Shown one piece after another: positions 35,201-47,680 of a DNA stretch of 64,000 nt (its first letter is position 1; each line of letters begins with the position of its first letter). Where the stretch lies: positions 310,001-374,000 of the forward strand of contig NC_090968.1 in NCBI RefSeq assembly GCF_040807025.1, in the 5' to 3' direction. The notes beneath the pieces are model-generated. The model saw only the letters and a program-made list of their open reading frames with translations, was not told the origin of the DNA and did not search any database. Origin of the DNA: Struthio camelus. Its lineage: Eukaryota > Chordata > Aves > Struthioniformes > Struthionidae. Made by a program: the position numbers and the translations under genes.

Positions 35201-35832
35201 CTGCAGTTGTTGATATTCAACTCTCAGAACAAGCCTGAGTTCTACCGGACGGAGGTGACGCCGCACTGCAAGCTCAAAAGCTTCCTGGTCTTGGGAGGTG
35301 CACAGACAGTGTATTCAGAGTGAGCAAGCAGGTAGATCTTCCTTTAAAAAGCAGAACCACTCAGAATTCACTGAGCTCAAGGGGAGGTCCTTGCCACCTC
35401 CCTCTGGTCTGCAGGAAACACATCTGGCTGCCCTTAGACAGTTCTCGGCCGTCCTGGATATCCCACCTCAGCTATTCATGCCTCAGCTAGGCATTACCTC
35501 CCCCCACTCCCCAGGAGCCCTCTCCTCCAGGCTTCTCCTCCTTCTTCCTAAGTGCTGGCTAATTCCACAGATTCATGCCTTGCTTCTGCCTCCCTTTATG
35601 GTACCTACGATGACTTCTCTGAAGTTCTGGGGCCGCCTTTATACAGCCGCAGTTACCAAGCCACGTGCAGGATTTTCCCCTAACTGCAGCCTGTTCCCTT
35701 TACAGCCACATACAGTCGTGTGCTCTACAGGCCCTCAAGCTGACAGCGCGCCAGAGAGAGCGCACCTGAACCCTTGGAGGAGGTGAGGCACGTTTGGCTC
35801 CCCCACCCGCACGGCCCCCAGCAGAGGAGCCC

Positions 35833-38514
35833 ATGGAGGTAGGTGCCACCCACCCTCGCCCCTCACCCCACGAGCGGCAACACAGGCAGAGGGAAGGGGC
35901 TTGCTCTTCTTGCGCTGAGAGGGGCCATCGCACTGCCGCCAACGCCAAAAGGTTCGTCACCTCTCCACCAATCCTTTGAAAAGGGTGAGGGTCAGAGCTG
36001 CCAGGGGCAGGGCAGGGCTTGTGGACTTCTGCTGCAATTTGGCTGGGCGGCAGGGCACATACTCCTGCTGGGCTCACTTGGCTGACAGGCATGCTGTGCA
36101 TCTGTGGCCAGTGCCGTGTGTGTAGCAAGAGGCTGCAGGGGTCTCCAGGAGTGCTGAGAGACCTCGTTGCCTCTTCCTCGGAGTGCACTTGCAGCTGTGG
36201 TGAGCTGCACTTGGAACTATGCTGCAGGCTGGGCTGTGCAAGGAAGCAGAGGTGGTCAGTGGGGTTTTGGGAAGTGCTGAGTCCCAAGCAGCAAGGGCAT
36301 GCTTTTGAAGAGGGCAAGGAGAAAGGGCAGGGTGCCCAAGAATGGCAAGGATGCCCACGTTCCCCGGGGGCAGCATGTTGGTTCCTGAGCTTTCTGGCAG
36401 CTCCCAGTTCGTAAAGGAAGAGTTGCTCTGAGAACTGTCTGAATGCATGCTCCCCCAGCCTCCTGTGCTCTGCTGATGCGGCTGGTACTGGTGCAAAGAG
36501 GGACCTCTTCCTTTCCGGAGGAAGGAGGGAGGCAGATGTCGGCAATTCCTAGGCAGTTCCTGAGCCGGGACATTTTTCAATGTCTTTCCTTCCTCTCTTG
36601 CTGAGTTAGGAGGAGACTGACCCATGACACCTCCCTGTCATGGGAGGGCACCGAGGCCTTCCTGGGTGATAGGCACCAGTGCCTGTGTTCTTTCTTCTCA
36701 TCCTGAAAGCAGCCTCGTGTGGGTTTCTGTGCCAATGGCTCTTCTGCACCGCTGCCTGCACCATAGTCCGCCCTCCACACTGCCCTCCGCAGTCTTCCCA
36801 GGAAGGGCAATGATCTCGGCCTCTCTTTCTGCAGCGGAGTGCAGCATCAGCAGCTGAGGCACCTGCAACGGATGGCAGCTCCTTACCCTCAGCTCCCCCC
36901 AGCCCTCTGCAGCAGACAACACCAAGACCTGCAGCTCCAGACGCTACGTGTCCCATCTGCCTGGACACCTTGGACAACGTGGCCTACATAAAACCTTGCT
37001 TCCATAAGTTTTGCTTTAGTTGTGTGTTCCGGTGGTCGAAAACAAAGGCCGAATGCCCGCTGTGCAAGCAGGCTTTCCGATCAATTCTGCACACAGTGGT
37101 GGCAGAAGATGACTACCAGGAGCATGTCATCAGGCCCCCCGAAGATGGTTCTGTTGCCAGCCATCAGCAACAGAGAGCTCCTCACCGCCCTGCCATCCGG
37201 AGGCGCCGTCACCCTGCAGCTCACCCGCAGCAGCCTTCCCCTTCTCCTCAGATGCGACCCTCTCCGCAGAACAGCAGCAGGCTGGAGGGAACCCGGAGGC
37301 ACACCAGGCAGAGGCAGAGAGAGGGAGGGCTGCTGGAGCCACGCCAGAGGCTGTCCCCACAGAGGCAGGCCAGGGCTGACAGGAGACCTCAGGGGCATGC
37401 GGCAGCGACGGAGGAGGAGACGCTGAACTTCCGCCGCTCTCTGTACCGCACAGGGATGCGCGTGCAAAGGGCTCCCGATGGCGGCCACCCCCAGGACATC
37501 TCGGCAGACTTCTTCTGCCGCAGCCCGGCCAGCATTCAGAGACTGCTGCCCTGGCTGCAGCGGGAACTGAGAGTCCTCTTTGGAGTCCACCAGACATTGC
37601 TAACTGTCACGGAGCTCATTGTCCTGACAAACCTGAGGAGGTACGACCTGGACAGTCAGGCCTTTGCTGAGGACTTAGAGCTGCTTCTGCTGAGTCGCAC
37701 CGAGCAGTTCCTCCACGAGCTCATCAGCTTTGCCCGCTGCTCGTGCAGCATGGAGACCTACGACCAGCAGGCCATGTATGGCTACCGTGCTCCCAGCCGG
37801 CACGAAGGAAGCCCCTCAGCCTCATTGAGCCTGGCAGCTGCTGCAGGGACGGCCCGGACTCCTGTGCCAGCCCAGAGCCCATCCCGAGCTAGTAGCCCTG
37901 GGCTCACGGAGCTTCCTGGCCCCTCGTACGCCATCCCCCACGAGCTTGCCGCAGCCACACAGTCTGCCCAGCAGCCGCGGCGAAGCTCTGATGATGGGGC
38001 AGCTCGAGCAGGAGGAGAAGCCTGGAGAGAGTTGCTGGCTCCTGCCGACCCCCAGGACAGTGACTCCTCGTCAGACAGTTGTGTCCTTGTAGGGTCCTGG
38101 AAGCCCTGGGCAGAGGGAAGCCCTGAATGCATTGTGCTCTCCTCAGACTCAGAGCACTCAGCCGCGGCAGAGGAAAAGGAAGCTGGGCAGAATGAGCAGC
38201 CGCTCCATGGGTCCAGCCGGAGCTGCAGCAAAGCCAGCGGGAGCTGCTTGCCCAGCTCCGCCATGCCGAAGGAAACTGGCTGGAGCTGCCGCAGCTGCTG
38301 CCCCACTGCCCCCAGGGAGGAGACAGAGCCCCGGCAGGGGCAGGTGGAGGATGTGGCTGGTTGCTCTGTGCAGGGCTGCAGCCAGATCCCCTTTGCTCCT
38401 GGCAGCGGCAGGCAATGCTCACCCAGGAGTCCCCGGCTGCCCAGAAAGAGGAGGGCAGGCAGCCCCGAGGCCTGTACCCAGCCCAGCAAGAGGCAGGCAT
38501 GGCCTCAGCGTTAG
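35833..38514 (+). CDS. TOPORS-like: TOPORS-like RING E3 ligase (unit 2)
   Basis: Second copy, intact, 561 residues. Exons 35833-35838 and 36835-38514, with the same donor, acceptor and phase. I find four differences from unit 1 in exon 2, and all change the protein: Arg115Gln, Trp324Arg, Gln385Arg and Gly533Arg (unit 1 residue first). All lie outside the RING and outside both SUMO-interaction-like motifs. All four are transitions at CpG-type positions. Confidence 0.88.
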
Positions 38515-40442
38515 GAAGGAGAGAGGAAGATGGCCAGGAAGCAGAGACGAGAGCAGCCAGAGAAGCCTGTGGCAATGGCGGCTAGGTAAGAAGACCGAAA
38601 GAAGTGGAAAACGGGCTGGACTGCTGCCCTCCAAGGGTTGTCTTCAGCGGTACAAGGTCTGGCAGTCAGCTGACTGTGAGTAGTGGCCTCCTTGGGAGAA
38701 GGTAGCAATGCTAGGGCAAAGACTGGTTCAGGTGTTCTTAATGAGGCGATGGAGGGCTCTCGGGGCAAGCTTGGAGTAGGAGTTGGACTAGACGCTGGCA
38801 GATGCAGGGCCCACACGGATGAGGAAGTCTGTCAGTCCCCCCAGCAGTTATTCTAGGAGATGGCTGTCTGAAAGCACCTTTGGCAGGACACTGCGGGGCC
38901 AGGTTTGTATAAAGACCAGTGCAATCCAGCTGGTTGCCGTGACAAATGCTGAGGAGAGTGAAGGGGTCCCTCGTGACTCACTTGCCTTCTGTCACCCTCT
39001 GCGCTCCCTTGGCAGGCAAGGAAGTGGTGGGTTTTCCGCACAGACCTGAGGTGCACCGAGCCCCTCTCCTTGTGTGTGTGTGGGCCTCCCACCAAAATGC
39101 CTGAGCTCCCCTGCAGCTGTTCCCCAAATGGCCCTGTCTGGGCTGGAGAACGGGGAAGCATAAAACTCCCCAGCATACACTTCTGGGGAGGAACCCTCTC
39201 AGCTTCCCCTCTGCTGGAAAAGTGGTTTGCCTCCGTGTTTCTGCTCCTTTCGCTCTCACCCCACCTGCTCTAGGGGCTTTTAATCTCCTTGCGTGCCTTA
39301 CTTCTTCCCCTTTGCGTTGTTGGTGTGCAGTGCTAACCACGGTGTTGGAGCGGGTGCCACCTTCCAGGTAAGAAGCTGGCCCTGGGGTTTTTCACCAGTG
39401 CTGCTGCTGGCTAAGGAGCTCGTCACCTGAACGCACTTAAGGCACCTGGGATGTGAGCTGCTGGAGAGCTGCCAGAGCTCAGGATGCAAGAAGACTGGCT
39501 TGAATTGTCTAGCTCTCCTCAGCTTGGAGGCAGAGCTAGCCCTGCCAGGACATGGCTTCCAGGCTGACAACCCTGCTTTGAAGCTTCTTTGAAGCAGGAG
39601 CAAAATCATTTCTGGGAGGTGTGTCACATTCCGCATGTCCGATGGCTGCTGAGGACCGGGCTGCAGCAGTGGTGAGCGTAGCTGTGGCTGTGGGGGTTGG
39701 CAGGGCTGAGCAATGCAGCCTCTGGCCTCTCTCCCCAGGCCCCCTGCAATGAGGTGAGGAACTGCTCACTGAGGTGAGCCCATCTCCATGCTTGTGCCTC
39801 AGGGGGCATGTTATTCCCAGCTCACAGAGGCCTTCAGCTTTCCCACATGTTAACTTAGGAGTTAACATCTCTGCCTGAAAGCAAACCCTGGGACTGCAAC
39901 CTTGGCTAGGTTTTGGTAGGAACAACGGGAACTCCCAGCTCGATACAAAGGGAGGCACTCCCAGCGCAGCACCCTAAGCCCAGGCTGACGGAGGCAGGCT
40001 CTCTTGTGCTCCTGCTTTCTGAGCCAGGGACTCTGGGGTCCTTGGCTGCACAAAGGCACAGCTCCAGCTGAAGTGGTGCCGGTTAGACTCGCCAACCCAG
40101 CAGCCACTGTGTGCTCCGGCTTCCCTAAAACACAGGCGGCATCTCCCCTTCCTCCTCTCGCAGCTCTTCCAGAGAACACTTGTGCGCAACTAGCTTTCAG
40201 GACTGGTCTCTGATGTCCTATGGCTCCCTGTCAGCGTGAGTCAGAGAGGATTTGGGGCAAACTCCCGTCCTCAGGCTTTTCCCTTAGCCAGCACCAGGCA
40301 ACACCATGCCGAGATGAGATTTCCCTCACTTGTCTATCGAGATATATTTCTCTGGAGTCACGAGAGTGATAACAGGAGTGCAGTGAGAAATTAAATAATA
40401 ACACAAGCTTGTTCTTCCAGGAAAAAAGTATTGCCTACTCAC

Positions 40443-40729
40443 CCGCAGGATTCCGCAGAGGCGCCAAAACCTCGTCCAGCTGAGATGCTGGGGAAGCTTC
40501 ACCTACAGGCACACCTGCAATCAGAGAGGAGATTTGCTTCCCTTCTATACCATGACATACGTCTTTTGAGCCAGCATCGGGATTACAGAGGGGGAAAAGA
40601 AACGCTTAAAAAGAGACAAAGCTTGTCCTTGCCAGCAAAAAAAGTCTGACTCCTTACCAGTGGCGTCCTGCAGAGGCTCCCTTACCTCTCCCAGCTGAGC
40701 AGCTGGGTACGCAGTGTCCACGGGCACAT
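40443..40729 (-). other. Pair of 72-nt exon-like repeats (unit 2 end)
   Basis: Same pair as at 20076-20362: segment A 40729-40658, segment B 40514-40443. The donor of A, the acceptor and donor of B, and the missing AG before A are all unchanged. Confidence 0.45.
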
Positions 40730-41733
40730 CGGTAAGCAGACACGGAGCAGCAGAACTGCGCTGGGCCGACAGTGAACACCCAGGGACTGGCTGAGGCCCA
40801 GAGGGGAGAAATGACCGTCCCCACACTTGCCTGCCTGCAGTGCGCTGGAGCTGGGAGAGAACCCAGGAGTTTGGACTCCCAGTCAGCCCTTCCCCTGCTC
40901 TACGCCAATGACCCCTGCCCTTCCGCTTCCCACACGTTCCGAGTCCCAGAGCACCTCGCCAGAGCAGGAGAGACTTCCAGTCTCTACCATTTCTCACTGC
41001 TGAGGACTTGCCTTTGCAATCTTGAGATCACGCCTAATTCAAGAAACTTTATTTTGAAGTGCCAAAATTCCTTCTGGAAACAACCACACAAAGCTCTGGA
41101 GCCCTCAGGACACATCAGCACATTAGCCCCACTGAGCTTCCTTTCTTTTGCTTGAACCAAAAGAACTAACTGCAGCGGCAGGTTATTCTTTCTTAGGCAA
41201 AGCTGCAGCACAAGCACCTCACCCGTGTTTCTCCCAGTGCCTTATAGGCAGCAGAGGGATGCTGAAGCAGGAGAATAAGGAGCTGGAGAATAAGTTCCAT
41301 GTTTGCAGAGTGCTCTCCAGTGGCTCTCCCTCTCCCTGCCACGGGGCTCCTCAGCCCTTCTCTTCACCAGGGAAGCTCAGCTCAGGGGCTGTGTGGTGTC
41401 TCGTAAATGCTCGCCCATCTCTCACAGACTTTTCAGCACTCTTGCCGGCAACAAGGGACTCACTAGAACAGCAGAGGCGGCGCATCCACAGCAACAGCTC
41501 TACACCTCCCCCCTTCCCCACTCTTGGCACTGAATCGGGAAAGCATCCGAGTTCCTCTGCTCAACAGAGGCAAGGGCAGCCCCCCTCGCAACCTGGCCAA
41601 ATGGTCCTTCCCAGAGACACGGCTGGCCGCAGGGGCACCTCCCTCCCAGGGCTCCCCTCCACCTCCACGGCACGATGGAGAACACAGCCTGCAAACGGAT
41701 CCCACCGCTCCTGCCAAGGCTCTTTTGAGAATG

Positions 41734-42031
41734 TAGGGTAGTTACAGTGATAGGATGCTGTTAGGATAGCTAGCGTAGAGTTGGTTATCATAGTCTTAGC
41801 GTGTAGTTACTTACAGTATTCTTAGAGCAGTTGGAGTATCCTTAGGTCATTGTAATTTCTCTAAGGGTAGGAGACAGCTAGTCTGCCTGGCTATACTTAG
41901 GGCAGTTATTATAGTTATCATATAGTTACCATTAGCATTATTACTTATAGTTAGAGTTAGTTAGAGTTACTGTTCGTAGTTATCCTTAGGCCATAGTAAT
42001 TCTTGCTGGAGGGTAGTTAATGTCAGAGGAG
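41734..42031. repeat. TAGTTA/TTAGG-rich block (unit 3)
   Basis: Copy of 1003-1300; one substitution near 42024 (TGTTAG to TGTCAG). Confidence 0.6.
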
Positions 42032-43185
42032 AGTATTAGGATGGTTTCAGATAGCTAGCCTGGCAGGAGGCTAGCTCCCCCACTCCCCACCAGCTGGGGC
42101 ACAGCAAGCTCATGGGCTTGCACTTTAGGTGCAGTAGCTAACTCCTAAGAGAGGAACTGTCTGCACAGGCAGGACAAGAAGAAAAAAGCTTAATCCCTAC
42201 GTTGCAGCCGATAGAGGAAAATCGGAGTGCTGGCTGCTTTTTGGAAGAAGGCGTCAGAAACATAATTAACACGAGAGTTCCTCAGCAGGAGGTGATCACA
42301 GTGTTACCCTCACAGGGCATGTCTCCCCACAGCTGCTGCAGCGTTGTTTCCCACACCATCTTCCTGCAGAAGGAAGACCCTTGACTCGCACCCGAAAAAC
42401 ATGCCACTGAAAAGGAATCCTAGGAGAAAGCAGCAGAAATACGCTTAAGCATCCCAGCTGCCAAGTCTTTCAGGTGACAAAGTTCATCTGAGGAACACCC
42501 CATACCTGCCACTTTGGGGGCAGCATGGTTTTGCCCACCCCCCTCCTGAATGGGGGCAAGACAGGACAACCCAGCAAAACCACATCGCCTTCACTAACAA
42601 CAGCTTGCAAGCCCCTGAGGAAAAGCTGCCCCTCAAAACAACTCCTGTTTTAACAGGTCACAGGGTTAAACACCTTCCTCCCCTAAAGACATTACAAAGC
42701 CATTGGCTGCCGTCCCTTGCCCAAGAGGAACTGCACAGCTTCTGCTGGCAAGCAGGTATCAGAAATCCAGGCAGACAACACAGCTCTGCCCTGTGAGCTT
42801 CCAGCCCTGATCCCACCCACCAAACATGGGGGAGCTACAAACCCCCCCGGGCCCTGCCCCGGACACTTCACAGCTACAGAACTGCCCCACTTCTCTCATT
42901 TCGGCAAGGCATCTGTTACTGTTCAGGAGTTCCTCTCACCCGTGTGAAATGACACGGGTTTGTCTCTGGAGACACAATCTGCCTACTTGCCCAGAAAAAC
43001 CCCACAGCCGCTTCCATTCAGTCACTGTGGAATTTCCAAATGAATGCAAAACAGAGGGAGAACTTTCCTCTCTCTCGGTTTCCCAGCCCACTTGCCCTCT
43101 CAGCTGGTACATCAAGAACAGGACGAGATGCCTGTGGGCTTTCTCTAAGAGCTTAGGCTCAGTAGTACAGATTAAGGCCTCATGA

Positions 43186-43316
43186 GGAGGAGGTCCAGTT
43201 CCCTTTTCCGGGCGGAACAACCCACTCCGGAACAGAGATGTCTTTGTAACGCCTCCTTTGTAGCGCCGCCTTCTGATGTCTTTGCGCCTTCCCTTCTTCC
43301 GGCAGAGAGTGGCTGC
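43186..43316. promoter_or_regulatory. ETS-motif promoter-like patch (unit 3)
   Basis: Copy of 2455-2585 with all three ETS cores; the base after the third core differs from unit 1 (GCAGAG). Confidence 0.35.
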
Positions 43317-45821
43317 TTAAAACAAAACCAAAGCAAAAAAGCACCCCACTCATTCATCTCCCTGTTTTGGGCCAAAAGAGCTGCAGAAGGATCAAAGGAC
43401 ACCGAATGGCTGCGCAATAAAGCATCAGAGGATATTCACTGCAGGGGAAGTAAAGCATCTAGGGGGCCAAAACACCCAAACCTTAACTTTACATGCACAA
43501 ATGACAGGCTGTGACCTAGTGGTTATTGGCCAGGGAGACCCAGCCAGTCAAGCAGAGCGCTCCATGAAAGCACGTGCTCCTTGCTTTGCCGAGGTCAAAA
43601 GGAGGAAAGCAAATGCAAGAAGAAAAGGGACAGAGAATCAGGCAAGGAACCGCATTAGGCCCTTCCACAGATTCACGGTGTGCCTGAGTGGGTGCCCCTC
43701 TGCAAGCACAAATACAGGAAAGGCCCTTGGGCTACTGCCTCTGGCAGGGGAAGCTCCCAGGCCACAGCCTGCTGGAAGAATGCTCGGAGGAAAAAAAAAG
43801 AAAACATCAGTATATAGTGCCCTCTTCTGATCCTCCTTCCTAGACAGCTGCTGTTCAACACTGCCCAAGAGAGTGCCAGTGTGAACCAACAGCTCGTTTG
43901 ACCCAGTGGACCCCGCTGCTCCTGCTCTGGAAAGCTGTTGGTGTAATCGTCTTCCCCACCTCGGCATCAATGGCAAAGACATCTAAGGAAGCCAGGTTAG
44001 CTAGAGATTTGTGTTACGCCAGCTAACACATGCAGAAATGCTTGCTAACGCTGCAGAGCTGCAATAATTTGGAAGCTCTAACAGTGGGAGGTGCCAGGAG
44101 GAGAGTTACAAAGCTCTTGGAAGAACGCAATGCCCTCCGTGGACAGCACGCTTCCGCTTCAGCTGTCAGGCTGCTACTAGGAAGCCCCTCCCCGACAGTC
44201 TGCCCTCAGGTCAAAAGCCTAGCTTTACTGATTGCTCTCTAAAGGCAGTTCCTTTGTGCCAGGGGCCACCACGTACTTCACAGCAAAGCTTTGGCTCTGA
44301 ATATACTGGGGAGTTGGCACAACCCAGGCATCCAAGACCCTGCAAGGAGGGCTCATGCTACGGCCTGACATAGGCTGGGAGCAGCACCATGAGGCTAAAG
44401 GGAGAGCAACCCATACGCCCCATCCTCAAGGACAAAAAGGATGAGGTCTGCTATCCTTGCAGGTTTTTAAGGAACTGCTTGTTAACACCACATAAGACCC
44501 AAGTGCTTTGGAATTAAGTAAATCCTTGCTCAGGAACCAAAACAACCAATAGGCATGGCAGGGATTGAACTGCCAAGCCGGAAGGTCCAAATACATCGGC
44601 TCACTCAAGCAGCCTTGGAAGCGGATGCAGCAGCAGCCGCACTGCTGAGGCTCTTGTGCATCCCGGTGCAATTCAGGGCATGCCCGCATCGTGACGGAGG
44701 AAGGATGAGCACTCTCACTGTCGGTTAGGTAACTGCCTTGCTCATAAGCATGTGAATTAATGAATCATCGAGTTAACAAATCAGTGAACTAGCTAATTAA
44801 GTAACTACAGAATTAATGACTTAGGCTAGTCTGCACAGAAAGGATTCACTCTTTCTTTGCTTTTGGGGTTTTTTTTCTTTTTTACCTAATAAGCTCATAA
44901 GACTAAAGTTGGTTTCACAAAGTACGCTGTCCTGTAAATTTGAGAGATCACAACGTGACACACAGATCCGCCTTTTCCTGGGAGAGACCTACAACCAACA
45001 CTCAGGGTAGCCCATGCTCATTGTGCTTTAAAGGCACCCAAGCCAGTATGGTGATAAGAGACTCTGTACCTGACCAGATCATTTCGCAGTGGGCCCCAAG
45101 CATCACCACATTGATGTCTGCACTGACAGATGGGAAAGTGTTCGGAGAAAAACCACGAGTCAGCTTTCAAGCACCATTAGATGTATGGGGCTCTCAGGTT
45201 ATGAGGGACAACGCAGACAGATTCCTCATACGCACTGGCTGAGTAGGAAGCGTCAACTCGGACAAAGAGGCCTTCTGACTATCATGTGAAAGTTGACGAG
45301 GACTGGAGCACGGCATCTGCTGGGGCTTTAACTGCAAGACTCCACACTGGACCAAGTTAGTCATTTTGCAAGAAGGGATGCTGCTCCTGCCTCACAAGCA
45401 GAGCTTGTCATTTTGTACCACCCAACAGCCTTTCCTCAGATTCCAGGATCTACCCCAAAATAATTACAAAACTCATAGCTTTGCATAACAATGGCACAGA
45501 CATGTGAAAAAAGTACTTGTCAACTACCACGTAAATAACAAACAGTGAAAAGAGGAAAAAAACCCAGCTCATGGGGACAATAGCAAATGTGTGCACATGA
45601 CATTCTGACAAACTGCTGGCTAGAGAAGAAAATTGTTTGCCAGCAATCCAATTACACCTGACCTCCCTGCAGGGGACAATTCAGGACACCTGCAACAGTT
45701 CCATGCCTTCAGCTTTCTAGAGAAGCTCCAGAGAAGACACGAACCTGATCTAAACAAGGGAACTTGGCTTGTCCCGAAAAGGTGCAATTTGCTTACTTGC
45801 TTTGGAAGCTCTGCCATCATA

Positions 45822-45843
45822 AACAAACAAACAAACAAACAAA
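45822..45843. repeat. AAAC microsatellite, expanded in unit 3
   Basis: Unit 3 has two more AAAC repeats here than units 1 (about 5090-5106) and 2 (about 25453-25469). A second AAAC site just downstream has two repeats in units 1 and 3 and one in unit 2. Confidence 0.85.
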
Positions 45844-46480
45844 ATACCATGCACACCCCCCCCAAACAAACAGTTACAAAGGGATTATTTAAGAGTCTTG
45901 CCTAAAGTCTGCATTAATGTAAGACCAGGGCACCCAAAGGTGCACACAGAATTTGTCACTCACCATTACTGCAAACAGCCAGACACTACAAAGGTCAGCC
46001 CGAGGAGAAGAGGGTTAAGTAACAATACCCACTCTTGACCAGAGAGACTGTTGTTCTGTCCTTCTTTACCAAACACTTGGTGCGTTAGAAGCCGTTTGAT
46101 CACACAGGGCAAGACCCATTTTCTCCTCGTGATTCAGAAGGGAACAGGGGAGTCTTGGCTTTCCTAAAGCAGCCATAGCCAGGAAACACTGATGCACAGA
46201 AGGCAGAAGCAAGGAAACGTGAACCCCTGCTTAGCTAGCTCCGTCTCCAGCAGCAATGCACACCTCGAGCAGAGGGTTTTGCTCTGTCTTTACCATTTGG
46301 GTTTAAGCAAGGGCCTGGGCGAAAGGAATTAAGGACATTTGTGTCGAGGAACATTGGAAACAAAGGGAAGAAAACGGGCCCTAACCTGTAAAGGGTTTGA
46401 AAAAGTTCTTGATGCAAAGGAGAGCAACGGGCTTGAGCTGGCTTCAACCCACGTATTCCTTCCTGGCGACTGGGGAGGCC

Positions 46481-46667
46481 CAGCGTTGTGACAGTGAGCC
46501 CATGATAGTAATGGGTAAAGGGGATCACATTGGTGTTGTGATGGAACTGTATAATGCAACTGCTAGAGTTTGTGAAGTGTACACTTGCATTGTGGTTTCA
46601 GACTGTTGCTGTATCGCTCTGCTAAATCAGACATCCCATGTAGCATCAAATACCTCGAAAGGAAACT
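46481..46667 (+). repeat. Unidentified dispersed repeat, copy 1 (unit 3)
   Basis: Unit 3 equivalent of 5744-5930. Confidence 0.65.
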
Positions 46668-46776
46668 GTTATGGGGATGGGAGCTCTCACAGCTCCAGGC
46701 CTTTCTGCCCCTGTCGCGCTACAACACTGGCTGAAAGCACCACTCCGTTTCCCCCGGAGGGTGGCAAACAGCTCCC

Positions 46777-47112
46777 GCGCCCAGCTCAGGTTTCGGGGGC
46801 CAGTTCCCTTCCAGCGACTCCCACAGGGGAGCCCAGCAGAGCGGGGCCCAGCGGCAGCAGCCTTTCCTGGCGGAGGCTCCGCTGGAGGACAACTCCCACT
46901 GCCCCGGGGCCGGCCTCACGCTGCTGGGGCGAGGGCAGGAGCCGGAGCCGCCCGCGAGGCCGCGTGTGGAGAGAGCAGAGAGCTCGGAGCTGTGACGTGC
47001 GGGTCTGCGGGGGACCGGCCTCGGGCGGCGGTGGGGAGGGCAGTGGCACCTGGCGCTGCAGGGCCCCGGGCCTGGGCTGCTGAAGAGAAGGAAGGGGAGG
47101 CCCAGGTAATGA
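46777..47112 (+). promoter_or_regulatory. CpG-rich island with CRE-like site and donor (unit 3)
   Basis: Copy of 6040-6375; donor after 47105. Confidence 0.4.
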
Positions 47113-47680
47113 GAAGCTCCTGTGTGTCTTCGGCCTTGCGGCTGAGGAAGTAAAAGGGGGTGATTGTGGTGGTGCTGATGAGGGGCCTGGAGGACATCCC
47201 CTGTCTGGAGATGGTCAGCAAGAGCATGCTGGTGCTGGCCAAAGTGGTGCATGAGCTGAAGGGCAAGGACCTGGGCTCCGCTTTCAGGGACACTGCCAAG
47301 TGCAAAGACCATGGCGGGGCACGGTGGCCCTCACGAGTCCACAACGTCTGCTCGATTCACACGCCGTCTCCAGGCTCGGACGCCTTTGCCTGCTCAACAC
47401 CCTGGGACAAGACAACCCCGGGCCTTGGAAAGTACACCGAGTACACCAAAGGAAGGAAACCCTGAACCCCCCCCCCCCCCCCAACAACCACCTCAAATCA
47501 CCCCCTGCCCACAAAGGCCACCATGTGAAAAGACTCTGGGGCTCCAAGGGCCTCTCTCTGCGTGCGCACAAAGCACACTCGACCACACCAAAGTGGTCTC
47601 CGAGGACGTCTTATTCAGCGGGCACCCAGCAGGCTCCACGAGGCCGAGACCTACGGAGACACGGGGCTGGGCGACGGCTG

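Larger units (their letters stand above)
20365..40731. repeat. Tandem array unit 2 (complete, 20,367 bp)
   Basis: Second head-to-tail copy. Offsets to unit 1 step through 20364, 20360, 20359, 20366 and 20367 as small indels accumulate. Losses are an AAAC repeat near 25494 and one C in the poly-C tract at 27090-27103. Gains are a net 7 bp at 30649-30696 and 1 bp near 34355. Both genes are intact. Unique marks include Gln in place of Arg at TOPORS-like residue 115 and Arg in place of Gly at residue 533. Confidence 0.98.
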